From PALSA-1296 sp037143335 (lineage in GTDB: Bacteria; Bacteroidota; Ignavibacteria; Palsa-1295): a stretch of DNA of 64,000 nucleotides. Below the pieces are notes generated by a model that made no database searches, was not told the DNA's origin, and was given only the letters and a program-made list of their open reading frames with translations. The position numbers were made by a program, and so were the translations under genes. The stretch covers positions 1 to 64,000 of the forward strand of contig JBAWZA010000004.1 of the NCBI GenBank assembly GCA_037143335.1, written 5' to 3'. Below are positions 6,104-14,172 of the stretch, piece by piece; position 1 is the stretch's first letter; each line of letters starts with the position of its first letter.

Positions 6104-8521
6104 TTGAAAGATACTACTGTGGATTTATTTAAGAAAGCTTACGAGTATAGCCGTGCCGATGATGTCAAAGCCGCAGGGTATTACCCTTACTTCCATGCCT
6201 TTGACGCGAATGAAGGACCTGTCGTTCATTTGAACGGTCGAAAGATCATCATGGCTGGATCGAATAATTATCTAGGACTCACCATTGACCCACGTGTTAA
6301 AGAAGCAGCCAAACAAGCGATTGACCAGTACGGAACAGGTTGCTCTGGCTCACGCTTCCTGACGGGGACAATAAAACTTCACAATCAGCTCGAAGAAGAA
6401 TTAGCCGATTTTCTTCAGAAGGAAGCATGTCTCCTGTTTTCGACTGGGTACCAAACTGCGCAGGGAGTTATCCCAACTTTAGTCGGCAGGGGAGAGTATG
6501 TCATCGGTGATAAAGATAATCACGCTTGTATCGTTGCGGGTAACTTGATGGCGAAGGGTATGTTCGCCGAGGTTATCAGGTACAATCATAACGATATGGC
6601 TGATCTTGAGCGCCGCTTAGAAAAATTACCGATTGATGCAGGGAAGCTCATTGTCACCGATGGTATTTTCTCAACTACTGGTGAGATGGTTGATCTTCCA
6701 CACATTGTTGGTTTAGCAAAAAAATATAATGCTCGAGTCATGTGTGATGACGCACATGCTACCGGCGTATGTGGTGTTGGAGGCAGAGGCACTGCAAGTC
6801 ATTACAATGTCGTGGATGATTGCGACCTAACTATGGGAACATTCAGCAAGACTTTCGCAAGTCTCGGTGGCTTTGTAGTTGGAGATGCAAAGGTGATAAA
6901 CTATATTAAGCACACGTCGCCTGCACTAATTTTTTCTGCAAGTCCAACACCAGCATCGGTTGCAGCAGCCCTTGCAGCACTTCGGATTCTTCGAGACGAT
7001 CCAAGTGTGATGCAGCACTTGCTCGATAATGCAAATTATATGCGCAAGGGATTTAAGGAAATCGGATTCAAGATTATCGAGAATCAGAGTGCAATTGTCC
7101 CTGTGATTGTTGGGGATGATATCAAAGCATTCGTTTTTTGGCGTAAACTCTTTGATGCAGGTGTATTTGTGAATGCCTTCATAACCCCTGGTGTGCCCGA
7201 AGGACTGCAGATGATGCGAACAAGCTACATGGCTGTTCACAAGAAAGAACATCTTGATAGAATTCTCGAACTCTTCCAAGAAATCGGCGAAGAAGTTGGA
7301 GTGCTTGATGCTGATGAATCAGCTACGACAGTAGATGCCAACATGACTCGCTCTGCGGTTGAGTACAAGTTGGATGGAAAAATTACGATCACTCAAGCCG
7401 AATCGCGCAAGGAGAAATTACGATTCTTACGACTCGTCTGGGATCTCTACGAGAACGAACCGAACTGGGTGCCGCCTCTTGAAATGGATAAGATGCGGTT
7501 GATTGATGAGAAGCGTAATCCATTTTATCGCCATGCAGAAGCGAAATTTTTTATTGCAGAAAATAACGGCAAGCCCATCGGGCGTATTGCTGCCATTATC
7601 AATAAAACTCACAACTCAATCTATAAGGACAAAGTAGGTTTCTTCGGATTTTTTGAATGTGTAAATAATCAAGAAGTTGCGAATGCACTTATCCGGGAGG
7701 CTGAGTCATGGCTCACATCAAAAGGAATCAATTCTGTCCGAGGACCAATCAGCCCATCTATTAACGATGAAGTTGGTTTGCTTGTGGATGGATTCGACAT
7801 CCCTGCGGCATTCATGATGCCTTATCACATGCCTTACTACAGAACCCTCCTCGAACATGCCGGTTATGCTAAGGCTGAGGATATGCTTGCATGGAAACTT
7901 GAAGCAGAGAAAACATTGACTCCGAAACTCAAGCGCGTAACGGATATGATGCGCGAGCGCGGGGGCATCTCAATAAGAAACCTTGATATGAAACACTTCG
8001 ATCGAGATGTGAAGCTCATCAAAGAACTTTATGCAAGAGGTTGGGAAAATAACTGGGGCGCAGTACCGCTCGATGATGCGGAGATAGATTTGCTTGCTGG
8101 TGAGTTGAAACAAGTTATCGAACCAGAATACGTTCTCTTCGCAGAAAAGAAGAAAGCAGATGGGTCTGTTGATACGATTGGCTTCACTCTTACTCTACCT
8201 GATATCAATCAATCATTTTTGGCGGGGAGCAAAATTCCAAAGGGGACACTCAATTTGCCTGTAGCGATTAAGAATTTGATGTCAAATAAAAAAGCAATTG
8301 ATACCCTACGAATAATTTTGCTGGGCGTCATGCCTGAGTATCATGGCAGAGGTGTTGATGCCCTTCTTTATCGCGAAACGTTGGAGCGAGCACAGAAAAA
8401 TGGCATCAAGTTTGGCGAAGCTTCGTGGGTATTAGAAAATAACACCGCCATGACACGCGCAGCAGAAGCTATGCAAGGCACAGCATACAAGCGATACCGA
8501 GTGTTCGAGAAAAATATTTAG
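6104..8521 (+). CDS. Serine palmitoyltransferase-like enzyme fused to an N-acyltransferase-like domain
   Basis: An 805-residue fusion. Residues 20-400 are a PLP-dependent alpha-oxoamine synthase: GSNNYLGLT (52-60), GTGCSGSRFLTG, His140 that stacks on PLP, DDAHATG (215-221; D216, H218) and the Schiff-base Lys249 in GTFSKTFASLGG. The family joins an acyl-CoA to an amino acid; the closest in feel are bacterial serine palmitoyltransferases and KBL/BioF. Residues 430-805 form an acyl-CoA N-acyltransferase-like region beginning RKEKLRFLRLVWDLY, with GPISPSINDEVGLL, an acceptor-like second half and a GNAT-like MPEYHGRGVDALLY near 750. Bacterial ceramide synthases belong to this fold class and act after serine palmitoyltransferase. 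Inference: one protein making 3-ketosphinganine and possibly N-acylating it. The start is TTG (6104) or GTG (6119). It overlaps the convergent next gene by 4 bp. Confidence 0.75.
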   Translation: MKDTTVDLFKKAYEYSRADDVKAAGYYPYFHAFDANEGPVVHLNGRKIIMAGSNNYLGLTIDPRVKEAAKQAIDQYGTGCSGSRFLTGTIKLHNQLEEELADFLQKEACLLFSTGYQTAQGVIPTLVGRGEYVIGDKDNHACIVAGNLMAKGMFAEVIRYNHNDMADLERRLEKLPIDAGKLIVTDGIFSTTGEMVDLPHIVGLAKKYNARVMCDDAHATGVCGVGGRGTASHYNVVDDCDLTMGTFSKTFASLGGFVVGDAKVINYIKHTSPALIFSASPTPASVAAALAALRILRDDPSVMQHLLDNANYMRKGFKEIGFKIIENQSAIVPVIVGDDIKAFVFWRKLFDAGVFVNAFITPGVPEGLQMMRTSYMAVHKKEHLDRILELFQEIGEEVGVLDADESATTVDANMTRSAVEYKLDGKITITQAESRKEKLRFLRLVWDLYENEPNWVPPLEMDKMRLIDEKRNPFYRHAEAKFFIAENNGKPIGRIAAIINKTHNSIYKDKVGFFGFFECVNNQEVANALIREAESWLTSKGINSVRGPISPSINDEVGLLVDGFDIPAAFMMPYHMPYYRTLLEHAGYAKAEDMLAWKLEAEKTLTPKLKRVTDMMRERGGISIRNLDMKHFDRDVKLIKELYARGWENNWGAVPLDDAEIDLLAGELKQVIEPEYVLFAEKKKADGSVDTIGFTLTLPDINQSFLAGSKIPKGTLNLPVAIKNLMSNKKAIDTLRIILLGVMPEYHGRGVDALLYRETLERAQKNGIKFGEASWVLENNTAMTRAAEAMQGTAYKRYRVFEKNI

Positions 8522-10155
8522 GGGTCGATGCGCTCGAAGACTTTGAAGTGACCGGATACCTCCAACAGATGGTATTTTTGATCAACGAATGCTTTTAATG
8601 CTGGCGACGACTGAAGGTGAGTCCAAGAGTCTTGTGTGTCGCCAGTCAGATACGGACGTTCATCACCAAATTCGCAAACAAAAATCTTCGGCTTCTGAAG
8701 CTGAAGTTGTTGAATAAGTTCGTCATGCCAGCTCTCTGGGGTCCAGTTTGTAACGAAAGGTGTGTTCGATAAACAGAGAGTGCGTGGTAGTTGGTCAAGG
8801 AAAAAATATAGCTCGACACTATTTCCCCAGAGAAAGACAGCATCTTGATGATTAAGCCGAGATCGTAGCATACCTGATAAATCCTGAGCTTCTTTGTAAA
8901 AGTACTGTGCTCCAGCAGATTCCGCCTGTACCCCCACATCTTTCCCTGTGAGAGTCAGATAGGTCCAGATATAAACCTGCGGGAAGAAGTGGACCGCGGG
9001 CGAATAAAATATTATTACCACGAGGATCGGTAGCGTGCAAGCATAACGAATCGCTTTTGCAAAAATTGGTAATTTTCTCCAGTTCGAAAGTTGGACTGTG
9101 ATTTCTTTAAGGAGAACGATTGCGCCGATTGATACAAACGGAATAATACACCACAGGACTCGTGTATAATGATATTCAAAGAATTTCCGTTCGAAGAGTA
9201 CCGAAACTAATCCGAGAAATAATTGAATACATAGATGAAGGTATGGGCGAGGTTGGTCTTCGTCAGTGTCATTCAAATTGGTCAACGGACGTTTGAGTGA
9301 TTTGAAAATTCCAAAACATGCGATAGCGACCGCGGTTAGACTAAACGTTTCAAGGAGGCGAGCAGGGAATAACTTCCAGTATCGCTCTTTCACCGTTTCA
9401 TGTGAGAGAAGAGGGTTTACATTTGCGTAAGAGCCAACCCATTTCAGGGCTTCGAAAAATTTCGTCAGTGATCCAGTAAGGTACAAATACACACCGTACG
9501 CACTCATTAATAGGATAAGAGAGATTAAGAACCCTGTGAGGAATCGCCACGGAAGGTGGCGGAATTGTTTATGACTCAATAAAATATACACCAGTATTCC
9601 AATCGGTACCGTAATCAGAGTGAATTTCAGTAAGCACAATACTGCGCACGTTATACCTGTAACAACTCCATAAATCCAGATACGAGATCGTGGGGACGAT
9701 CCTGCAAAGATAGATCGCTCTGTGAAATCAAAAGCAACAAGCGATGGGAGTAGAGCAAATGATTCTGCCTGTGAAGTCATCCAAAATCCCATACTCACAT
9801 ACATGAGGACATAGAGGAAAATCCCGAGCACTGCCACAGATTTTTTCTTGCTAATTCTCTCAAGGATGAAATAGAAGTACGTTAGTGTCGCAATATGAAA
9901 AAGTATATCGAAGAGCCGAATAGACCATTCATGGTGACCGAAAATGGTAGATACTATCCCGTAGATATAAAAAATTAGTGGTGGTTTTGTATCAATAAAA
10001 TCACGGTAGGGAATTGCACCGTTCTTGATTGTCATCTCACCGCCAACCATAAAAACAGATTGGTCGTACCCAAAGGGAAAAAACATCATCATCAGCAAAA
10101 GCGCTAATGATGCAAACAACAACAACAACTGCCACCGAGAGAAAAGGTTACTCAA
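8518..10155 (-). CDS. GT39/ArnT-like polytopic glycosyltransferase
   Basis: A 545-residue membrane protein with about ten helices and a soluble C-terminal part (about 430-545). The first loop has FGYDQSVFMVGG and RDFIDTKPPLIFY, the acidic residue and KPP layout of dolichyl/undecaprenyl-phosphate-sugar dependent glycosyltransferases (GT-C fold; PMT, ArnT and related families). It would transfer a sugar from a polyprenyl carrier on the periplasmic side to lipid, glycan or protein; the acceptor cannot be inferred. It stands alone, convergent with the SPT fusion gene. The start codon region contains a CAA/TTG triplet-repeat run encoding Leu (about 10118-10131). Confidence 0.75.
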   Translation of the reverse strand: MSNLFSRWQLLLLFASLALLLMMMFFPFGYDQSVFMVGGEMTIKNGAIPYRDFIDTKPPLIFYIYGIVSTIFGHHEWSIRLFDILFHIATLTYFYFILERISKKKSVAVLGIFLYVLMYVSMGFWMTSQAESFALLPSLVAFDFTERSIFAGSSPRSRIWIYGVVTGITCAVLCLLKFTLITVPIGILVYILLSHKQFRHLPWRFLTGFLISLILLMSAYGVYLYLTGSLTKFFEALKWVGSYANVNPLLSHETVKERYWKLFPARLLETFSLTAVAIACFGIFKSLKRPLTNLNDTDEDQPRPYLHLCIQLFLGLVSVLFERKFFEYHYTRVLWCIIPFVSIGAIVLLKEITVQLSNWRKLPIFAKAIRYACTLPILVVIIFYSPAVHFFPQVYIWTYLTLTGKDVGVQAESAGAQYFYKEAQDLSGMLRSRLNHQDAVFLWGNSVELYFFLDQLPRTLCLSNTPFVTNWTPESWHDELIQQLQLQKPKIFVCEFGDERPYLTGDTQDSWTHLQSSPALKAFVDQKYHLLEVSGHFKVFERIDP

Positions 10156-10263
10156 AAGTTCGAGATTATAGAATTAAGTGTGTATGATATGGTGTTTCAC
10201 AAGATCGTAAACACTTTTTTCGGAATTCTCAATTCATATTTTTAGCAAGCAAAACCCCAGACT

Positions 10264-11424
10264 ATGTGGGCTAATGTCATAGGACAAACACGCGTAAAGA
10301 AAGTTATTCGTCAAACTCTGGAATCGGGGATGATACCGAGTGCTTATCTTTTTATGGGGACCGAAGGGATAGGCAAGGATGCAATGGCGGTTGAGCTTGC
10401 CAAGACCCTCAATTGCACTGGAGATACTGCCAAGCGCCACGAAGCCTGCGATGTATGTTCAAACTGTATTGCAATTGGCTCGCTCACCTCCCCGTTACTT
10501 ACCTTCGTGACGGCACTGGCAAAAGATTCTGATAAAGTAACCAAGAGAGATGATGATGATGATGACGCGGTTGCAAAGATCGATATTATCCGTGAACAGT
10601 TCGCGGCGAAGGCTGCAGACCCATACTTCAACATTCAAATCCCGAAAGCGATTAATATCGGGATAAATCAAATACGTGATTTGCGCATATTCCTCTCGAG
10701 AAGTATGACAATGGGTACAAAACGAGTTGTAATCATCAGTGAAGCCGATACTATGCGCAAAGAAGCACAAAATGCTTTCTTAAAATCGCTTGAGGAGCCA
10801 CGTCAGAATACGCTCATTATTTTAACCAGTTCGAATCCATCGAGACTCTACGCGACAATTCTTTCACGGTGTCAGGATTTACGATTCGATCTCCTCCCGC
10901 CTACTGAAATATCAGAGGCATTGATTACTCGCGATTCTGTTGATCCGAAGCAAGCGGAATTTCTTTCCCGTCTTTCAGGAGGAAGTTTTTCTGCAGCTCG
11001 GAATTTGATCAGCGATGATATCGGACTTTTGAGAACTCAAGCTGTCGAACTGCTTCGCTCAGGTCTTGATAAATCACTCCCGAGGACAAAAGCCGTCGAA
11101 GAACTAAATAAAATTGCCCCCAGGGGAGGCGGATTCCTCGAGAAACGACAGGCTGTCGAACAAATTCTTCAGCTACTGACCTTATGGCTTCGCGATGCAC
11201 TGGCTATCGTAACCGGAAGCGAAGAGTATCTTTTCAACAGTGATCAACTTGAGACATTGAAGCGATTCGTCTCAGGCTTTGGAACTCCCGCTGGCATCGT
11301 AAAAGCTTTGCATGTTATAGAACAGACAGAAATACACATCAAACTTCAGTTGCAACTCCGACCAGTAATTCTGCAAATGGCAATGGAGATTGAAGAAGCC
11401 TTGACCAATCCGAATCCGGCTTAA
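10264..11424 (+). CDS. holB: DNA polymerase III delta' subunit (clamp loader)
   Basis: A 386-residue AAA+ clamp-loader subunit. N-terminal WANVIGQTRVKKVIRQTLESG, P-loop GTEGIGKDA (32-40; the final Thr/Ser is replaced by Asp), zinc ligands C51, C62, C65 and C68, then QIRDLRIFLS, sensor-like EADTMRKEAQNAFLKSLEEP and SRC (arginine-finger motif). These match the DnaX/HolB family; the altered P-loop and length favour delta' over tau/gamma. An acidic run of six Asp (about 96-101), encoded by a GAT repeat at 10550-10564, interrupts the usual loop after the zinc site. It acts in the replisome to load the beta clamp. It converges with the next gene (12-bp gap). Confidence 0.8.
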   Translation: MWANVIGQTRVKKVIRQTLESGMIPSAYLFMGTEGIGKDAMAVELAKTLNCTGDTAKRHEACDVCSNCIAIGSLTSPLLTFVTALAKDSDKVTKRDDDDDDAVAKIDIIREQFAAKAADPYFNIQIPKAINIGINQIRDLRIFLSRSMTMGTKRVVIISEADTMRKEAQNAFLKSLEEPRQNTLIILTSSNPSRLYATILSRCQDLRFDLLPPTEISEALITRDSVDPKQAEFLSRLSGGSFSAARNLISDDIGLLRTQAVELLRSGLDKSLPRTKAVEELNKIAPRGGGFLEKRQAVEQILQLLTLWLRDALAIVTGSEEYLFNSDQLETLKRFVSGFGTPAGIVKALHVIEQTEIHIKLQLQLRPVILQMAMEIEEALTNPNPA

Positions 11425-11436
11425 GAGAAGACTGCA

Positions 11437-12033
11437 TTAAAACTTGAAACACTCTCCTGCTTCCTTGTTTGCGAAATATGCAAGCACAATCGCACCAATT
11501 GAATCAGCATACTCGAAATGAGTAGCTTCAAAGACGAGACTTGATACCAAGACAGCCGTGGACATATAGACGCATAATTTTGTGCAGATGGCGTCAGCGA
11601 TTAATGCAGGGGAGTTGAGCGACTTACCAACCTTCATCTTTGAGATGGTGAGCGCACCGATAATGCAAATTGTAACAATTGCGATGATGATTCCTGAAAT
11701 AGTTGTACTCGGATGCTCATGCTTGAGTGCATTCATAATACTCATGAACACCAGACCGTACGCCAAGGCATAAAGACCAATACCAGTGATGCGAAGTGCA
11801 GTGCGCTCGAAACTAGTTGCATCACCCTCTGTATTTTTGCGAAGACGAACGAGCATCCCAGCAATTCCGATTCCTGAGATCACTTCGATATAACTGACAA
11901 CTCCATTTCCGAAGAGTGTCAGGCTATTGGATGAATATCCGTAGTACACCGAAAAGCTACCTTCGAGTGTACTACAGATAATAGTGAGAATTGCTAAAGA
12001 AAAAGCACGCTTGTAAAGTGCTACTTCGTTCAT
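11437..12033 (-). CDS. CDF-like integral membrane protein with degenerate metal site
   Basis: A 198-residue protein of about six transmembrane helices. SNSLTLFGNGVVSYIEV and SPALIADAICTKLCVYMS align by eye with helices 2 and 5 of cation diffusion facilitators, where the metal site is HxxxD/DxxxD. Here only the Asp of ALIAD is kept; the other ligands are Asn, Cys or Lys. There is no cytoplasmic C-terminal domain. It begins one base after the GAPDH stop, so the two are co-transcribed. It is probably a diverged CDF relative (TMEM163-like) rather than an active zinc exporter. Confidence 0.6.
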   Translation of the reverse strand: MNEVALYKRAFSLAILTIICSTLEGSFSVYYGYSSNSLTLFGNGVVSYIEVISGIGIAGMLVRLRKNTEGDATSFERTALRITGIGLYALAYGLVFMSIMNALKHEHPSTTISGIIIAIVTICIIGALTISKMKVGKSLNSPALIADAICTKLCVYMSTAVLVSSLVFEATHFEYADSIGAIVLAYFANKEAGECFKF

Positions 12034-12034
12034 C

Positions 12035-13039
12035 TTAGAGGGATGCCATTTTGTTGATCAAATCAACTACGCGGCATGAGTATCCCCATTCATTATCATA
12101 CCAACCTAAGACTTTTACCATCCGATTTGCCATCACCATCGTCTCCGTTGCGTCAAGTATGCACGATGAGGAGTTACCTACGATATCGGATGAGACGATC
12201 GGATCCTCGGTATACGTAAGATAACCTTTGAGTGAACCACTTGAAGCGGCAGCCTTAAATGCTGCATTGACTTCTTCCTTGGTCACATCGCGTTTCACCA
12301 TAGCGGTGAAATCAGTAATCGAACCATCAGGTGTTGGAACGCGGAGTGAGGTACCGTCAAGCTTCCCTTTTAACTCAGGTATAATCGAACCAATCGCCCG
12401 CGCAGCGCCTGTGGATGTCGGAATGATATTAATCGCAGCTGAACGAGCACGACGTAAATCCTTATGTGGTAGATCAAGTATATTTTGATCATTGGTGTAC
12501 GAATGAACGGTTGTCATCAATCCGTATTCGATTCCGAATGCATCATTCAAAACCTTCACCATAGGTGCAAGTGAATTTGTTGTGCACGAGGCATTCGATA
12601 CAATTTTATGTTCAGCGGTGAGGATGTTGTCATTTACACCAAGAACTACCATCGCATCGACTGGATCTTTCGGAGGGACAGTGAGTACTACTTTCTTTGC
12701 GCCAGCATTGATATGCTTCATGCAACCATCGCGTGAGGCAAAAATGCCCGTTGCTTCGATCACAATATCAGCGCCCATTTCGCCCCATTTCAAATTCGAA
12801 GGATCGCGTTCAGCGGTGATTTTCACTCTGTCGCCACCGATGATAAGATCGTTACCATCAACGGTTACTTCTTTGTTAAATCTGCCGTGCGTAGAATCGT
12901 ACTTCAAAAGGTGGGCAAGTGTCTTTGCATCTGTAAGATCATTGATCGCCACAAAATCGAAACCACCTAATTGCATTGCACGCCGAAACACCAAGCGCCC
13001 GATGCGCCCAAATCCGTTGATACCTATTTTGATTGCCAT
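12035..13039 (-). CDS. gap: Glyceraldehyde-3-phosphate dehydrogenase, type I
   Basis: A 334-residue glycolytic enzyme (G3P + NAD + Pi to 1,3-bisphosphoglycerate). The N-terminal Rossmann motif IGINGFGRIGRLVFRR, catalytic cysteine in SNASCTTN, HSYTNDQN, RRARSAA and WYDNEWGYS are all present. The ATG at 13039 gives a protein starting directly with MAIKIGINGFGRIG; an open frame upstream adds 28 codons without homology and is rejected. A good -7 box (13142-13149) predicts a leader of about 95 nt containing two hairpins. The CDF-like gene follows with a 1-nt gap. Confidence 0.97.
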   Translation of the reverse strand: MAIKIGINGFGRIGRLVFRRAMQLGGFDFVAINDLTDAKTLAHLLKYDSTHGRFNKEVTVDGNDLIIGGDRVKITAERDPSNLKWGEMGADIVIEATGIFASRDGCMKHINAGAKKVVLTVPPKDPVDAMVVLGVNDNILTAEHKIVSNASCTTNSLAPMVKVLNDAFGIEYGLMTTVHSYTNDQNILDLPHKDLRRARSAAINIIPTSTGAARAIGSIIPELKGKLDGTSLRVPTPDGSITDFTAMVKRDVTKEEVNAAFKAAASSGSLKGYLTYTEDPIVSSDIVGNSSSCILDATETMVMANRMVKVLGWYDNEWGYSCRVVDLINKMASL

Positions 13040-13082
13040 TGTGTTAGTAGTAGTGAGTATGAATATAGAATTAAAAACAGTG

Positions 13083-13117
13083 GAACGGACTCTTAGTCCG
13101 TTCGGAATAAAATTCCG
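13083..13117 (-). promoter_or_regulatory. Tandem hairpins in the gap leader
   Basis: GAACGGACT (13083-13091) and AGTCCGTTC (13095-13103) form a perfect 9-bp stem with a 3-nt loop. Directly abutting, CGGAAT (13103-13108) and ATTCCG (13112-13117) form a second. They lie in the divergent region and, on the minus strand, inside the predicted gap 5'UTR. They could be a leader element or a REP-like intergenic palindrome. Confidence 0.5.
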
Positions 13118-13141
13118 ACCCACTGATGAATCTTAAGAATA

Positions 13142-13149
13142 CAAATTTA
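13142..13149 (-). promoter_or_regulatory. -7 box for gap
   Basis: On the minus strand this reads TAAATTTG, a perfect TAnnTTTG box; no matching TTTG is found 19-21 bp upstream. It gives a start near 13135. Its position inside the first codons of the longest frame of the divergent gene argues for starting that gene at 13156. Confidence 0.45.
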
Positions 13150-13155
13150 CGAAAA

Positions 13156-13926
13156 ATGGGGAAGCAAGTTACTATTGCCGTAATCGGGAAGGGAAAAGTC
13201 GGTACATCGTTCGCAGAAAGAATTGCAAAAACCGACGGATACTCGCTGTTCTCGCACCTCTCAGCGCGGAAGAAATCATTCACGGAGCTTCAGAAAAGCG
13301 GGGGTCCTCAGATTCTTTTTATTTGTTCGAAGGATTCCGAAATCTCTGCTGTCGCGAGGAAGGCAGTTTCCTCAGCGGGTAAGAATCTCAAATTGGTAGT
13401 TCATTGCGCGGGGTCTCGTCCGAGCACTATTTTACCTCTCAGAAAAGGCGTTGCCAGATTGATGCTTCATCCGATGCAAACTTTTCCGATTGCAAAGTCA
13501 GGGCTCCTTAAAAATATTTATTTTGCAATTTCCAGCGCGGATAAATCAGCACTTCTTTGGGCGAAGCAATTTGTAAAGGAAATTGGAGGAAAAGGAATAA
13601 TTGAGATCAAGGCGAAGGATCTTCCGCTCTATCACACGCTTGTTGTCTTTGCTTCAAATTTTACCACCTTGCTCGGGGGAGCGGTAGAGGTATTTTCGAA
13701 GTCCTTGAAAACCCCACGTGTCCAAATGAAAGCAGCACTGAAACCCTTGATGAAGAATTCTTTAGAAAATGTGTTGAACGCTGATGCGGCGAAGGTCCTC
13801 ACAGGACCGCTTGCCAGACGTGATCATTCGACAATTCTCAAACATCGAATTGCACTCAAAGACCAGCCTGCTCCACTGAGTAAGATTTATGAGGGGTTTG
13901 TGTTGCTTGCGGACGAGATTCTTTAA
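13156..13926 (+). CDS. Rossmann-fold DUF2520 protein
   Basis: A 256-residue protein. VTIAVIGKGKVGTSFAERI is a dinucleotide-binding N-terminus; FICSKDSEISAVA and LMLHPMQTFP are typical of the Rossmann-like/DUF2520 family, whose C-terminal helical domain follows (KDLPLYHTLVVFASNFTTLL). The family resembles ketopantoate/pyrroline reductases but has no settled substrate. An upstream ATG at 13126 is in frame, but the start at 13156 leaves room for the divergent gap promoter. The following 246 bp (13927-14172) hold only a small hairpin, GTTCAG/CTGAAC at 14030-14044. Confidence 0.75.
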   Translation: MGKQVTIAVIGKGKVGTSFAERIAKTDGYSLFSHLSARKKSFTELQKSGGPQILFICSKDSEISAVARKAVSSAGKNLKLVVHCAGSRPSTILPLRKGVARLMLHPMQTFPIAKSGLLKNIYFAISSADKSALLWAKQFVKEIGGKGIIEIKAKDLPLYHTLVVFASNFTTLLGGAVEVFSKSLKTPRVQMKAALKPLMKNSLENVLNADAAKVLTGPLARRDHSTILKHRIALKDQPAPLSKIYEGFVLLADEIL

Positions 13927-14172
13927 TATTTAAAACATTCGCTGAATTGCGTGATCGTCTGCGCAAATATCATAAGTTTGGGTTGAAAATGCTGGCTAAC
14001 TGATTCCGCTCCGCTTGGGAATACTCCCAGTTCAGCGTCTGAACACCGCGTCAAGAATGTAATATGTAGCACTAACCACCGGTTCAGTATTACTCCGGGC
14101 CGCAGCTGTCTTGGGGCACAATAATCCCTCAGAATTTGTAGTAATAAGCCACTATAAAGTCACAGAATTCCT

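Noticed and set aside
10544..10567. GAT repeat in holB (Asp run) as a phase-variation tract
   Set aside because: Triplet repeats keep the reading frame when they change length, so they cannot switch the gene on or off; noted only as a length-variable loop.
12582..13136. 184-codon plus-strand ORF across gap
   Set aside because: Antisense to a certain GAPDH gene; no protein family features.
13927..14172. Possible tRNA or riboswitch in the gap before the propeller gene
   Set aside because: Only isolated small hairpins (for example 14030-14044) are present; there is no cloverleaf, no T-loop sequence and no recognised riboswitch core.
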